Below, one piece after another: positions 8,119-16,896 of a stretch of 58,632 bases of DNA (position 1 is its first letter; each line of letters begins with the position of its first letter). A program made the position numbers and the translations under genes. Origin of the DNA: Bacillota bacterium (GTDB lineage: Bacteria > Bacillota > Negativicutes > Sporomusales > CTSoil-080); the NCBI GenBank assembly GCA_017889635.1, contig JAGGAC010000012.1:1-58632 (forward strand), written 5' to 3'. The notes under the pieces are model-generated. The model had not been told where the DNA came from and did no database searches. It saw only the letters and a program-made list of their open reading frames with translations.

Positions 8119-8156
8119 AAAAAGGATTGACCTAACCACTTAGGTCAATCCTTTTT
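8119..8156. terminator. Bidirectional terminator
   Basis: A 16 bp stem (AAAAGGATTGACCTAA and its complement, loop CCAC) lies between convergent genes, with a T-run on the plus side and an A-run that gives a T-tract on the minus side. The decarboxylase stop codon lies inside the stem. Confidence 0.85.
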
Positions 8157-9290
8157 CAGTTCAGCTTCATACTCTTCCCACACCACTATCGAAGCTTTGG
8201 CAAATCCATTAAACACAGTCGCCGACGCCGATGTATAAGCGCCGCAGTTAGGCACCAGAATCAAATCGCCAACATTTAGCCGCTTGGTAGCCTTCTCCCG
8301 GAACATAACATCTAATGAGTCGCAACTTGGACCAGCAAAAGTAGCGGCAATTTGTTCGCCTGATTTAAAGGCCTCCAATTCAAAATCCCAGTGGTCGAAT
8401 ATCACTCCGGAAAAAGTTCCGTACAGCCCTTCATCAAGAAAATACCACTGCTGATGATTACGGATTTGCTCCCCAATTACCCGTGTTATTAGATTGACAG
8501 CAGTTCCACAGATAAACCGCCCTGGCTCAGCCCAAATTTCGGTATTAGGAAAATGCTCTTTAAGCGCACAACTGATTTCGTTGGTCATTGCCACAATATC
8601 GAATTCTTCCTGTAGTGTCGGTATGGGAAACCCACCACCAATATCAAGAATCCGAAGCTCAAAGCCTTCTGCTTTTGCCTCAGCAAACAAGCGCTCGCAC
8701 ATCTTAATAGCATCCAAATAAGCCTTAGCACTGGTAGACTGACTCCCCACATGAAAACAAAGACCCGCAACATCAAGCCCATGCTCACGGGCGTTTTTTA
8801 GTAATAATAAGGCGTCCTCAGACCGCGCCCCAAATTTTGTATTCAAATCAACCAGCGCCAGCGGGTTGTCCACCCTGACCCTAAGCAGCACCGTTCCGCC
8901 AGGAATAGCCTCACTAATACGGCTAATCTCAGCCTCACTGTCAAAAGTAAACTTTTTCACCCCAGTACGGCTTGCTACCGCTAAACCGTTAGCCGTCTTG
9001 ACAGGGTTAGCATAAATCATCCGTTCAGGCTTAATTCCCATAGCTGTCAGCTCAAGCATTTCGCCGTCGGAAGCAACATCAAAAAAGGAACCGCTCTCCG
9101 CCAACGCCTGCACCAACCGCCGATCCGGATTGGCCTTAACCGCATAATGTAGTTTAACACCAGGTAGCTGCTGCGCTAAAAATTGATAATTCTTTTTTAC
9201 CTGTTCCTCTGATAACACCAACAAAGGTGTCCCATACTTTTCAGCCAACAACTCAGTCGCTGTCTGACTTAATTTGAAGACTTCCTGCAT
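8145..9290 (-). CDS. Lysine/ornithine decarboxylase, PLP fold type III
   Basis: 381 residues. It has an alanine racemase-like barrel with the PLP lysine in HYAVKAN (Lys52), HVGSQ near 185, the glycine loop GGGFP near 220, EPGR near 265 and the Cys-containing GPSCDSLD near 325 that completes the dimer active site. Length and motifs match the bifunctional lysine/ornithine decarboxylase of Selenomonas ruminantium, which makes cadaverine and putrescine. In that group the diamines are linked to peptidoglycan and hold SLH outer-membrane proteins. I chose ATG 9290, with a G-rich ribosome site upstream; the frame stays open to 9386. Which substrate is preferred cannot be read from the sequence; arginine or diaminopimelate decarboxylase seem less likely. 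Confidence 0.8.
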   Translation of the reverse strand: MQEVFKLSQTATELLAEKYGTPLLVLSEEQVKKNYQFLAQQLPGVKLHYAVKANPDRRLVQALAESGSFFDVASDGEMLELTAMGIKPERMIYANPVKTANGLAVASRTGVKKFTFDSEAEISRISEAIPGGTVLLRVRVDNPLALVDLNTKFGARSEDALLLLKNAREHGLDVAGLCFHVGSQSTSAKAYLDAIKMCERLFAEAKAEGFELRILDIGGGFPIPTLQEEFDIVAMTNEISCALKEHFPNTEIWAEPGRFICGTAVNLITRVIGEQIRNHQQWYFLDEGLYGTFSGVIFDHWDFELEAFKSGEQIAATFAGPSCDSLDVMFREKATKRLNVGDLILVPNCGAYTSASATVFNGFAKASIVVWEEYEAELKKD

Positions 9291-9379
9291 ATCAACCCCC
9301 CCGCCTTTCTTCCCCTTAAAAATACACTTTATGATTCTATCACAATTGGCCAAAAGTGCAATAGAAAAAATTTTAACAA

Positions 9380-9428
9380 ATAACATTAAACTAAAGCCAG
9401 GAGCTTTTAATACGCGTCCTGGCTTTAG
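9380..9428 (-). terminator. Terminator of the flavodiiron gene
   Basis: A 12 bp stem (CTAAAGCCAGGA/TCCTGGCTTTAG) with a 14-base loop. On the minus strand it is followed by TTTAATGTTATTTG. It lies about 60 bases after the flavodiiron stop. Confidence 0.6.
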
Positions 9429-9486
9429 TACTTCCTATAAACTATCTTTACAAAAACAAGAAACTAGCCTATTGCCAGCCCTAATT

Positions 9487-10674
9487 TTACAACTTAGCGA
9501 TAAACTCCCGGCCGAAATCTTTGCATTCCTCCAGCGCCTGCTCATCTGGATTCCAAAGCATCTTCAAGCCGTCATTAACTACCGTAAAACCACTCTCTGT
9601 CAGTCTAGCAGCAATAATTTTAGGACTTTCCCCGCTCCAACCATAAGATCCAAAGGCCGCCGCCTTTTTATTTTTAAAACTCATACCATGGATTTCTTCC
9701 AAAATAGCTGCTATCGAAGACAGCACCCCTTTATTAATCGTCGACGAACCAACCAAAATCGCCTTGGACTTAAATACCTCGCCAATTACAGCAGTATTAT
9801 CCGCCTTGCCCATGTTATATAGCTTAACAACAACAGCCGGATCGGTTTGCCTAATACCCTCAGCAATAGATTCCGCCATTCGCCGCGTACCATTCCACAT
9901 TGTATCATAAATAATAGTAATCTGATTTTCTTGGTAATTATCCGCCCACTTACTATAAGTCTCAACAATCTGCAGCGGATTATCCCGCCAAATAATTCCG
10001 TGACTAGGGCAAATCATCTTAATCGGTAAATTCATCCGCGAAATTTCTTTGAGCTTATTATCCGCTAGCTTACTAAACGGCGCTAAAATATTAGCGTAAT
10101 ACTTTAGTGCCTCCTGATAAAGTTCAGCCTGATCAACCAGATCATTATACATCATTTCAGAAGCATAATGCTGGCCAAACGCATCATTACTAAATAATAT
10201 ATTATCGCCGGTCAAAAACGTAGCCATACTATCCGGCCAATGCAACATAGCCATTTCGATAAAAACTAGTTCTTTGCTGCCCAAACTCAGCTTATCGCCA
10301 GTTTTCACCGTCTTAAAATTCCAGTCCTGATGGTATTGGCCCTTAATTGACTTTACCGCATTCTGAGTGCAATAGATTGGTGTATCAGGAATTTCCCGTA
10401 AAAGCTCGGCTAGCGAGCCGCTATGATCGACCTCGCCATGATTAGCAACAATATAGTCAATCTCCTTCAAGTCTATCTCTTGTTTAAGCTTGCTGACAAA
10501 CTCCTGGTCATATGGTGCCCAAACCGTATCAATAAGCACAGTTTTCTCATCGCGTACCAAGTAAGCATTATAGCTAGACCCACGTTGAGTCGAATACTCT
10601 TCGCCATGGAACTTCCGCAGCTCCCAATCAATTTTGCCTACCCAAGTAACAGTATCATTTAACTTAACCCCCAT
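9487..10674 (-). CDS. Flavodiiron protein, O2 or NO reductase
   Basis: 395 residues. The metallo-beta-lactamase domain carries all diiron ligands: His79, Glu81, Asp83, His84 (HGEVDH), His145, Asp164 and His225. The C-terminal flavodoxin domain starts near residue 250 with the FMN loop TMWNGTRRM. There is no rubredoxin domain, so electrons come from a separate rubredoxin or similar carrier. Class A flavodiiron proteins reduce O2 to water or NO to N2O in the cytoplasm and protect anaerobes; this one may shield the nitrogenase and hydrogenase. ATG 10674 has GGGAGG nine bases upstream and is preferred over the longer frame to 10743. Gene symbol not assigned because naming varies (fprA, roo, norV). 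Confidence 0.92.
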   Translation of the reverse strand: MGVKLNDTVTWVGKIDWELRKFHGEEYSTQRGSSYNAYLVRDEKTVLIDTVWAPYDQEFVSKLKQEIDLKEIDYIVANHGEVDHSGSLAELLREIPDTPIYCTQNAVKSIKGQYHQDWNFKTVKTGDKLSLGSKELVFIEMAMLHWPDSMATFLTGDNILFSNDAFGQHYASEMMYNDLVDQAELYQEALKYYANILAPFSKLADNKLKEISRMNLPIKMICPSHGIIWRDNPLQIVETYSKWADNYQENQITIIYDTMWNGTRRMAESIAEGIRQTDPAVVVKLYNMGKADNTAVIGEVFKSKAILVGSSTINKGVLSSIAAILEEIHGMSFKNKKAAAFGSYGWSGESPKIIAARLTESGFTVVNDGLKMLWNPDEQALEECKDFGREFIAKL

Positions 10675-10760
10675 CTTAAACGCCTCCCAACACATTGTTA
10701 CAAAAATAACTTTCCATGAATATTCATTTTCGTCACTATCCACTAAACTCCTTTAACCCT

Positions 10761-11579
10761 TTACTTTAACTTATCTCCTACCTGCAAAATTATTTCGATT
10801 AATATCAAAATAATAATTGCCCATTCCAGCTTAGTGCCGCGTTTTGCATGCACCAAACCGCCGAAGACCTCAGTTATGCCCATCAAAGTATCAAGCTTGT
10901 GTCGCACACTGCTATAACGTTCACTCAACTCAAAAACAACACTCATCTTAGCATACAATTGATCTGCTTCATCACTGCCCCAAGTAATCCCAGGCTTATC
11001 AGCCAATCTAATATAAGAAAGAGTATCCAGCTTAAACCCCAATATTTTTGCCGACAACCTTGCCAAATGCTCGTCAGACACTGTCAAACTGCCACGGTGG
11101 AGATTATCCACAATTTCCTCCACATCATCCAGAAGTCTGTCAATCCTTGTCTCAATTCTGTCCAGCGCCACTGACTTTGCCAGCACAATCGCAACTATCT
11201 CGCTATGAAAAGTTTCTGCTCCGGGTACAATCATGCAATCGTTACCGATAAGCTGATTAGATCCAGTAACAACTTCAATTCGATAATCATCCGCATACTC
11301 GAATGGATTGACATCATTGACCGATCTGTCAATCCGCTTCAAAAAGCCAACCAGTTCTATAATTTCACCACTTGAACAATTTGAAAATACCAGACTGCCA
11401 AAATGAAACAGCCGTACATATTTGCCCTCTGATTCACGGACGCTTCCGCCAAGTACCGCCCCAGAAAGAACAAGGGTATCTTCCCATTTATATTTTCTGT
11501 TTATCCCTACTGCCCCGGCGATCTTCTCAAGATTAAACTCATTACTAACCACAATTGCTTTCAGCAGTTCATCAGTCAT
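10761..11579 (-). CDS. RMD1/DUF155 family membrane-anchored protein
   Basis: 272 residues from the chosen ATG (GGAGAGG nine bases upstream); a TTG start at 11633 would add 18 residues but has poor spacing. The motif FHFGSLVF near residue 60-67, a long acidic helical middle and a single C-terminal membrane helix (about 250-268, IIILILIEIIL) are typical of the DUF155 (COG1723) family related to yeast Rmd1. Bacterial members have no settled function. The gene precedes the flavodiiron gene by 86 bases in the same direction and may share its transcript. Confidence 0.75.
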   Translation of the reverse strand: MTDELLKAIVVSNEFNLEKIAGAVGINRKYKWEDTLVLSGAVLGGSVRESEGKYVRLFHFGSLVFSNCSSGEIIELVGFLKRIDRSVNDVNPFEYADDYRIEVVTGSNQLIGNDCMIVPGAETFHSEIVAIVLAKSVALDRIETRIDRLLDDVEEIVDNLHRGSLTVSDEHLARLSAKILGFKLDTLSYIRLADKPGITWGSDEADQLYAKMSVVFELSERYSSVRHKLDTLMGITEVFGGLVHAKRGTKLEWAIIILILIEIILQVGDKLK

Positions 11580-11680
11580 AGACCATTGCCTCTCCAAATC
11601 AGCCTCGGAATTATCAATATCTTTCCCTTTCAAAACCCCTGCCTATACCAATCTTTCTGCCTAAGCCGCCCCGCCTACCT

Positions 11681-11733
11681 AATAAATGAAAACATCCTGA
11701 CCGGTTTATCCGGTCAGGATGTTTTCATTTATT
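11681..11733. terminator. Long perfect-stem terminator
   Basis: Perfect 24 bp arms around a TTTAT loop; the core is ACATCCTGACCGG and its complement. The cfa stop codon (TGA, 11725-11727) lies inside the stem. A/T-rich arm ends act as U-tracts in both directions. Confidence 0.8.
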
Positions 11734-12909
11734 ATACATATATTCGCAAGTCATCGGCAGTTCATTATTAAGCCCTTTTGAAAATAAAAACTGATAAACA
11801 TTCAGGCCTGACACCCGAAAAGATGCGGCACATCCCTGCAAATAAAGACTCCACATTCTTACAAACCGCTCGTCGAACTTCTTGCGCACAACATCCAACT
11901 GCTTTGTAAAATTCTCATACCAACAGTCAAGCGTCTTTGCATAATGTAGTCGGAGACTTTCAGCATGGATAAGATGAAAATCATAATCCGGCAACAGGGA
12001 TATTGTCTCCCGCATAGACGGAGCATAGCCTCCCGGAAAAATGTATTTAAGCATCCACGTATTCCCCGGTATATCTTCCTTAGTCCCAGTTATTGTATGT
12101 AACATAGACAATCCACCCGGAACCAAAAGACTATTCACTTTAGCCATATATTTCGGCAAGTTTTCTTTGCCAACATGTTCAAACATCCCCACACTGACAA
12201 TCTTATCAAATTGATACTTTTGCTCATCTAAATCCAAATAATTAACAATTTCAACATCTACTTTATCTTCCAGCCCCAACTTGGCAATACGTTCTTTGAC
12301 GCCGCGGTACTGTTCATCACTAAGTGTAATACCAAGCGCTTTAGCGCCGTACTCCTTAGCGGCTTTTATAATCAGCCAGCCCCAGCCACACCCAATATCA
12401 AGCAGCCGCTCGCCGGGCTTCAAATTAAGCTTTTTCAATATATGATCAATCTTATTCAGCTGCGCCTGATTCAAGGAATCCTCTGGAGATTTAAAATATG
12501 CGCAAGAATAGCACATAGTTTCATCAAGCCACAACGAAAAAAAATCATTGCCTAAATCGTAGTGATGCTCAATATTACGCTTTTGCTGTAATTTATCAGC
12601 AACTCCGCTAAACATTTTTAAAACAGTCCCGCCGGAAGTTCCGGCCAATAAATAATCACGATTCTTTTCAAGTAAAATCATCATTGTATCAAGACTTCCC
12701 TGATAATCAATGACCCCATCCATATATGCCTCTCCAAGCCCCACCATCGGATCTTCAATATTAAAATTCAGCGGTGGCACCTTATTAAAAATCAGGTGAA
12801 ACTCTGGCGGCTGATCGCCATAAAGAACTTCTTCGCCGTCCCAATAAACTACTCGCAAGCCGCCATACTTAATTCTCTCAAAAATCGACTTAATCAGCGC
12901 CTTTTTCAC
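11725..12909 (-). CDS. cfa: Cyclopropane-fatty-acyl-phospholipid synthase
   Basis: 394 residues. It transfers a methylene group from S-adenosylmethionine to double bonds of membrane phospholipid acyl chains. SAM-binding motif LLDIGCGWGW (about 165-174), EHHYDLGNDFF (about 112-122) and the family motif MFEHVGKENL (about 245-254) are all present. I prefer GTG 12909, because AGGGGGG seven bases before it would otherwise lie inside the coding region of the ATG 12927 start. It has its own promoter (12949-12977) and terminator. Cyclopropanation typically protects membranes in stationary phase or acid. Confidence 0.9.
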   Translation of the reverse strand: MKKALIKSIFERIKYGGLRVVYWDGEEVLYGDQPPEFHLIFNKVPPLNFNIEDPMVGLGEAYMDGVIDYQGSLDTMMILLEKNRDYLLAGTSGGTVLKMFSGVADKLQQKRNIEHHYDLGNDFFSLWLDETMCYSCAYFKSPEDSLNQAQLNKIDHILKKLNLKPGERLLDIGCGWGWLIIKAAKEYGAKALGITLSDEQYRGVKERIAKLGLEDKVDVEIVNYLDLDEQKYQFDKIVSVGMFEHVGKENLPKYMAKVNSLLVPGGLSMLHTITGTKEDIPGNTWMLKYIFPGGYAPSMRETISLLPDYDFHLIHAESLRLHYAKTLDCWYENFTKQLDVVRKKFDERFVRMWSLYLQGCAASFRVSGLNVYQFLFSKGLNNELPMTCEYMYNK

Positions 12910-12948
12910 GCGCCACACCCCCCTCATAGGATAAGTATATTAGTACTA

Positions 12949-12977
12949 TTTTTAATCCATGCCCCATTATTTGTCAA
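12949..12977 (-). promoter_or_regulatory. Promoter of cfa
   Basis: On the minus strand: TTGACA (12972-12977), a 17-base spacer and TAAAAA (12949-12954). The -35 is perfect; the -10 is weak. Confidence 0.45.
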
Positions 12978-13143
12978 TGCGCTGTTTTATTCAAAATAGT
13001 TTTAATATCCTTAAAATTACCCTTTATAGCAAAATACACCATAATTCTCTTAAAAGTTAAAATTTGACATATTAATAAACTAGTTAATATTATGTTTTTT
13101 GTAAAAAGTAGTCGAACTATCACCAACGAATTTGCTTTCATCC

Positions 13144-13193
13144 TCAAAAAAAGTCACAAAACCCCTGCTTGGTCAAAACAAGGGTTTGTGACT
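13144..13193 (-). terminator. Terminator of the nif operon
   Basis: On the minus strand AGTCACAAACCC pairs with GGGGTTTTGTGACT (small bulges) and is followed by seven T. It lies about 50 bases after the anfO stop and ends the operon that begins at nifH. The 317 bases between cfa and anfO hold only this and the cfa promoter. Confidence 0.85.
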
Positions 13194-13244
13194 GATGTTC
13201 TGCAAAGGCAAGCGATCATAATTAACCGCTTAATTAGTGTATTG

Positions 13245-13868
13245 TTAGCATACTTTACTAATCTTTACCCTAACCTCATTTGGTGAAACTCGCTCGGTCG
13301 TATAGCTATAAGCCTCGCCGTTTAGTGCCATTTCCAGCCAGGGCGGAATATGATTGCAGCTTACTTCTAAAACCTTAAAATGCCCTCGGTTAATAAATGG
13401 TAAAAGCACTTGCTTCGACGTTACACCAGCATTCTTCTGCTGTATTTCTTTCAAAGAAATACTAAAATGCCCTGGCGCTATCTCGGTTGGCGATGCAAGC
13501 ACTGGCTTTACTGCTGGCTGTTTCTCTGCCAAGGTGTCTTTCTCCTCCCGTGCCCAAACCTGATCAAGATACCCTAGCGGCTCGCCACTATATTCCCAAA
13601 TACTAAAACCGGCCTTTTCCAACTCATAATAAGGCACCCCTGTAACTGCCGCTGCAACAAAAATACGACAGTCGCTTAAGAATACTACTGCTTCAGCCAT
13701 TTGCCGCCTAAGCTCCTTGAGGCCGCCCCTGGGGTCCAGGAAACACTCCTTTTCCCGCGCCGCTTTCCAGCTACCCTGCCAACGGCTAAAAACAGTTATT
13801 TTTCCTGGTTCCCCTAACGCGGCGGTCAAACCTCCAGCATCACAAAAAACCGCTATCTCCCGGACCAT
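13245..13868 (-). CDS. anfO: AnfO-like nitrogenase accessory protein
   Basis: 207 residues. The N-terminal half (MVREIAVFCD, then a segment with VTGVPYYELEKAGFSIWEY near 83-102) and the C-terminal half (GHFKVLEVSCNHIPPWLE near 160-180) match the Fe-only nitrogenase accessory protein AnfO family, known from anf operons and of unclear biochemical role. Here it is the last gene of a Mo-type nif operon with no anf or vnf structural genes in view. ATG 13868 has GGAG ten bases upstream; GTG 13877 is the alternative. It may help cofactor insertion, or serve alternative nitrogenases encoded elsewhere. The family call is fairly firm, the function is not. Confidence 0.7.
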   Translation of the reverse strand: MVREIAVFCDAGGLTAALGEPGKITVFSRWQGSWKAAREKECFLDPRGGLKELRRQMAEAVVFLSDCRIFVAAAVTGVPYYELEKAGFSIWEYSGEPLGYLDQVWAREEKDTLAEKQPAVKPVLASPTEIAPGHFSISLKEIQQKNAGVTSKQVLLPFINRGHFKVLEVSCNHIPPWLEMALNGEAYSYTTERVSPNEVRVKISKVC

Positions 13869-13907
13869 CAGGCTCACGCTCCTTCAGTCGCCAACTTTTC
13901 CCCAGTA

Positions 13908-14216
13908 TTACAGTTCCAACCGGGTTACAGGCATACCACCTTCAATATGCTTATCCATAATTTCTTCGACATCCTCAAGCGAAACCGAACCATACCAGAC
14001 ATTATCAGGATACACCACAACAATCGGGCCCTTCTCGCAAATGCCAAAACAACCGGTATTAGTCACAAACACCTCGCCGCCCAAATCACGTTCCTCGATC
14101 TCCTCCATAAACGCGGCCATAATATCCACAGCGCCTTTTGTGTGACAAAAGCCCTTTTGCTGCCCCCCAATCCGCGAGCTGGTACATACGAAAATGTGGT
14201 ATTTGGGTTTTTGCAC
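13908..14216 (-). CDS. Thioredoxin-like [2Fe-2S] ferredoxin
   Basis: 102 residues, closely like the nitrogenase-associated [2Fe-2S] ferredoxin of Clostridium pasteurianum in length and sequence (YHIFVCTS near the start, NTGCFGIC and PIVVVYP later). Four ligand Cys are present: one in VCTS, one in GFC, two in CFGIC. The extra Cys that C. pasteurianum has three residues after the first is Ser here; it is not a required ligand. The clostridial protein binds the MoFe protein, and the operon position supports the same partner here. GTG 14216 fits the homologue's start and has AAGGG upstream; GTG 14225 is also open. Confidence 0.88.
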   Translation of the reverse strand: MQKPKYHIFVCTSSRIGGQQKGFCHTKGAVDIMAAFMEEIEERDLGGEVFVTNTGCFGICEKGPIVVVYPDNVWYGSVSLEDVEEIMDKHIEGGMPVTRLEL

Positions 14217-14231
14217 ATTAAACACCCTTTC

Positions 14232-15491
14232 CTATGCAATCACTTGTTCCAGTTCTTTCACCGCTAATTTCAGACCATGCTCTACCGTATAACAGGATTC
14301 GACGCTCTTAATCCCTCGCTGCCTTAACCGTTCCTGGGCATGATGCCCTATGCGCATTGTCAGCACCGCATCACAATCGCCAAGAGCCTGAACCACAGCG
14401 TTTTTAGTGTCCTCGGTTGACTCACATTCTTGAGGTCCATCGCAATACTTTGCAACTACCCGTTTCTCCAGCAGCCGATAATTATCTCCTTCAACCAGGT
14501 AAATCATGAACGACTTGGTATGTCCGAAATGCAAATCAACCAACTTCCCATGTTTTGAAGCAACTGCAATCTTATATAATTTATGGGAGTCTTCTACAGC
14601 GCGCGGCAACGGTGTTTGAGCTGTTGCGCACATCCTGAACTCTGCCGACCGATCCTCACCCAAAAGCCCGACAGCATCAGCCCGACACTGACGGCAATGC
14701 CGCATCTGACGAATATCAAGCTGACAAAGATCACGCAACGCATTGACATCCTTCATACTGGTTTGCGGCAAATTTTCAAAAACACTGCCCGGCGCAGGAA
14801 TCATCGGCATAATATTAGTTACAAAAACCCCCAGATCTTTCACCGTTTTTACAACTTCCGGAATATGATTGGCGTTAATTCCCGGTACCATAACAATATT
14901 AATTTTGACCAGCACTCCAAGCTTAACTAAAATTCCAATTCCTTCCAGCTGATTACTTAAGAGTAGCTTGGCCCCTTCGCTCCCGGTATAAGACTTTTCC
15001 TTATAAATAACCTGCCGGTAAATTTTAGCCCCAAGCTCCGGATCAATCGAGTTCATAGTCACCGTTACATGGCGCACGCCAAGTTCAACAATTTCTTCAG
15101 CATATTCCGGCAAGAGGAGACCGTTAGTTGACAAACAAAATATAATCTCCTGATTTTCCCTGCGAATAAGTTCAATCGTTTTTTTCGTTTCTTCCCAATT
15201 GGCCAAAGCATCACCCGGACCGGCAATACCCACTACACTAAGATTTTCTACCTGGGCCTTGACCCAGTCAAATTTTTCCCTGGCCAGCTCCGGACTAAGC
15301 ACCTCACTGGTCACTCCAGGTCTACTTTCATTAACACAATCAAACTTACGATTGCAATAATTGCAGCTGATATTACACCGCGGCGCTACCGGCAAATGCA
15401 TCCTGGCAAATTTGTGCTGGGCATCAGCCGAATAACAAGGATGCCGATTGATATCAACAAGCATATTTTCAGGACATGCAGTGCAACCCAT
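14232..15491 (-). CDS. nifB: NifB, FeMo-cofactor precursor synthase
   Basis: 419 residues. Radical SAM domain (about 1-290) with the cluster motif CNISCNYC near residue 39-46, which with SAM fuses two [4Fe-4S] units and inserts carbide to form NifB-co. Further conserved Cys are present (CTACPEN near residue 3, CRQC near 265). A C-terminal NifX/dinitrogenase cofactor-type domain (about 305-419) is fused, as in many clostridial NifB proteins. ATG 15491 has GAGGTG seven bases upstream. Its start lies 23 bases inside the end of nifN, so the two are translationally coupled. It supplies NifEN with the precursor. Confidence 0.95.
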   Translation of the reverse strand: MGCTACPENMLVDINRHPCYSADAQHKFARMHLPVAPRCNISCNYCNRKFDCVNESRPGVTSEVLSPELAREKFDWVKAQVENLSVVGIAGPGDALANWEETKKTIELIRRENQEIIFCLSTNGLLLPEYAEEIVELGVRHVTVTMNSIDPELGAKIYRQVIYKEKSYTGSEGAKLLLSNQLEGIGILVKLGVLVKINIVMVPGINANHIPEVVKTVKDLGVFVTNIMPMIPAPGSVFENLPQTSMKDVNALRDLCQLDIRQMRHCRQCRADAVGLLGEDRSAEFRMCATAQTPLPRAVEDSHKLYKIAVASKHGKLVDLHFGHTKSFMIYLVEGDNYRLLEKRVVAKYCDGPQECESTEDTKNAVVQALGDCDAVLTMRIGHHAQERLRQRGIKSVESCYTVEHGLKLAVKELEQVIA

Positions 15492-16896
15492 CACTATTCA
15501 CCTCATCTTTCGTGGCAGAAAGCCCGCCGCTATCTTCCTTATAATATAAGTTATACATATCCTCGCGATATGTCCGATACTTACTTTCCAGCAAAGTATT
15601 AGTAATACGATCCAACAGTAGCGTTGTTCCTGTGTAACCTACTGACAAAATACGCTGGCCACCAACCCGGTCATGAACCGGAAACCCAATCCTCACCAAC
15701 GGTATGTTTTCATGTTCTGTAAGATACCGCCCCTCGGAATGGCCAATAGCGATATTAACTCCAGCGGAACTACTTTTTTCCCGGATTTCACTAAAGTCTG
15801 ACTCGGGAAGTACTTTTACAGGTTCGGGACACTCCTTTACCATCGGATGCAAAAGCTCCGCTAGTTTGCCTCCCGCTCCGCCAGTGGCCACCACCGCCGG
15901 ATATACCCCATTTTCAATACAAAGCTGGCTGACTGCATATACAAGCTCAGCTTCGCCAAAAATTACGCTGCGTCCGGCAAAGTTATATTTATGAGAATCA
16001 ACCATAGCATCTAAAAGCCGCCCGCGCTCTGTTCTCACGCTGTCTGGCAGAGCTTTGCCGGTAATCTCCTTTATTGCCCGAAAGAAAGTATCACAATTCT
16101 TAATCCCGATAGGAATCGGCACAGTATACAGCGGTACCCCGTATTTATCCAAAAGAAACTGCCCTGGCGAATACTCGTCGCCAATCGTAGCACCAAGCTC
16201 AATAGTAGCCAGTGCTCCGGGCATAGCCTTTATGTCCTCTAGTTTGGTCCCGCCCGGGGCCATTTTAGAATAGTGCTCAAGATAAGGCCGATCCAGCGTA
16301 TCAGAAAAATCGGGGCATAAAGTATATTCAACTCCCATGAGATCCAAAAGCCGCTTTATCTCCCGAATGTCAGCCGGACTAATATTGGGCACAATAACAT
16401 TGACCTTGTTATGTTTAGGAGTTGGTTGAGCCAAGCGTGCGACTATCTCCCGCACCGTCAGAAAATATCCTTCAGCCTGCGTTCCACCGTAGCCAGGAGT
16501 TGAAACCGGGACAATCGTCAAATCGCTAATTTGACGTTCCACCAAATACTCGTCAGCCATCCGGTTAATATCTTCCCCAATAGTTTCCGCCAGGCAAGTC
16601 GTCAGCACTCCGATTAGCTTCGGGTTATAGACTTTACGAATATTGTCCAGCGCCTGTTTAAGATTCTTTTCCCCACCATAAACAGTGCCCTTTTCATTAA
16701 GTGAACTTGATCCAACATCAATTGGTTCGCTGAAATGCTCCGAAATATAACGCCGCATATATGTGCTGCAGCCTTGCGATCCATGGATAACTACCATACC
16801 GCCTTCGACGCCCTTTATCGGCAGGATACCGCCCATTGGCATACACATATGGCAGGGATTCTCATTCACGTCACGATATAAAGCTTTATCACTCAT
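15469..16896 (-). CDS. nifN: NifN, cofactor scaffold beta subunit
   Basis: 475 residues, paralogous to NifK. N-terminal NPCHMCMPMGG (about 13-23), GSQGCSTYMRR (about 40-50) and TTCLAETIGEDI (about 100-111) mark it. With NifE it forms the scaffold on which the NifB product is matured with Mo and homocitrate. ATG 16896 has GGAGG nine bases upstream and overlaps the nifE end by eight bases; the frame stays open to 16983 but those codons lie within nifE. NifN rather than NifK because of the NPCHMC motif, position after nifE and lack of the catalytic partner pattern. Confidence 0.95.
   Translation of the reverse strand: MSDKALYRDVNENPCHMCMPMGGILPIKGVEGGMVVIHGSQGCSTYMRRYISEHFSEPIDVGSSSLNEKGTVYGGEKNLKQALDNIRKVYNPKLIGVLTTCLAETIGEDINRMADEYLVERQISDLTIVPVSTPGYGGTQAEGYFLTVREIVARLAQPTPKHNKVNVIVPNISPADIREIKRLLDLMGVEYTLCPDFSDTLDRPYLEHYSKMAPGGTKLEDIKAMPGALATIELGATIGDEYSPGQFLLDKYGVPLYTVPIPIGIKNCDTFFRAIKEITGKALPDSVRTERGRLLDAMVDSHKYNFAGRSVIFGEAELVYAVSQLCIENGVYPAVVATGGAGGKLAELLHPMVKECPEPVKVLPESDFSEIREKSSSAGVNIAIGHSEGRYLTEHENIPLVRIGFPVHDRVGGQRILSVGYTGTTLLLDRITNTLLESKYRTYREDMYNLYYKEDSGGLSATKDEVNSDGLHCMS

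Noticed and set aside
13092-13286. A 64-codon plus-strand frame between cfa and anfO
   Set aside because: It spans the nif operon terminator, has no ribosome site and low-complexity composition.
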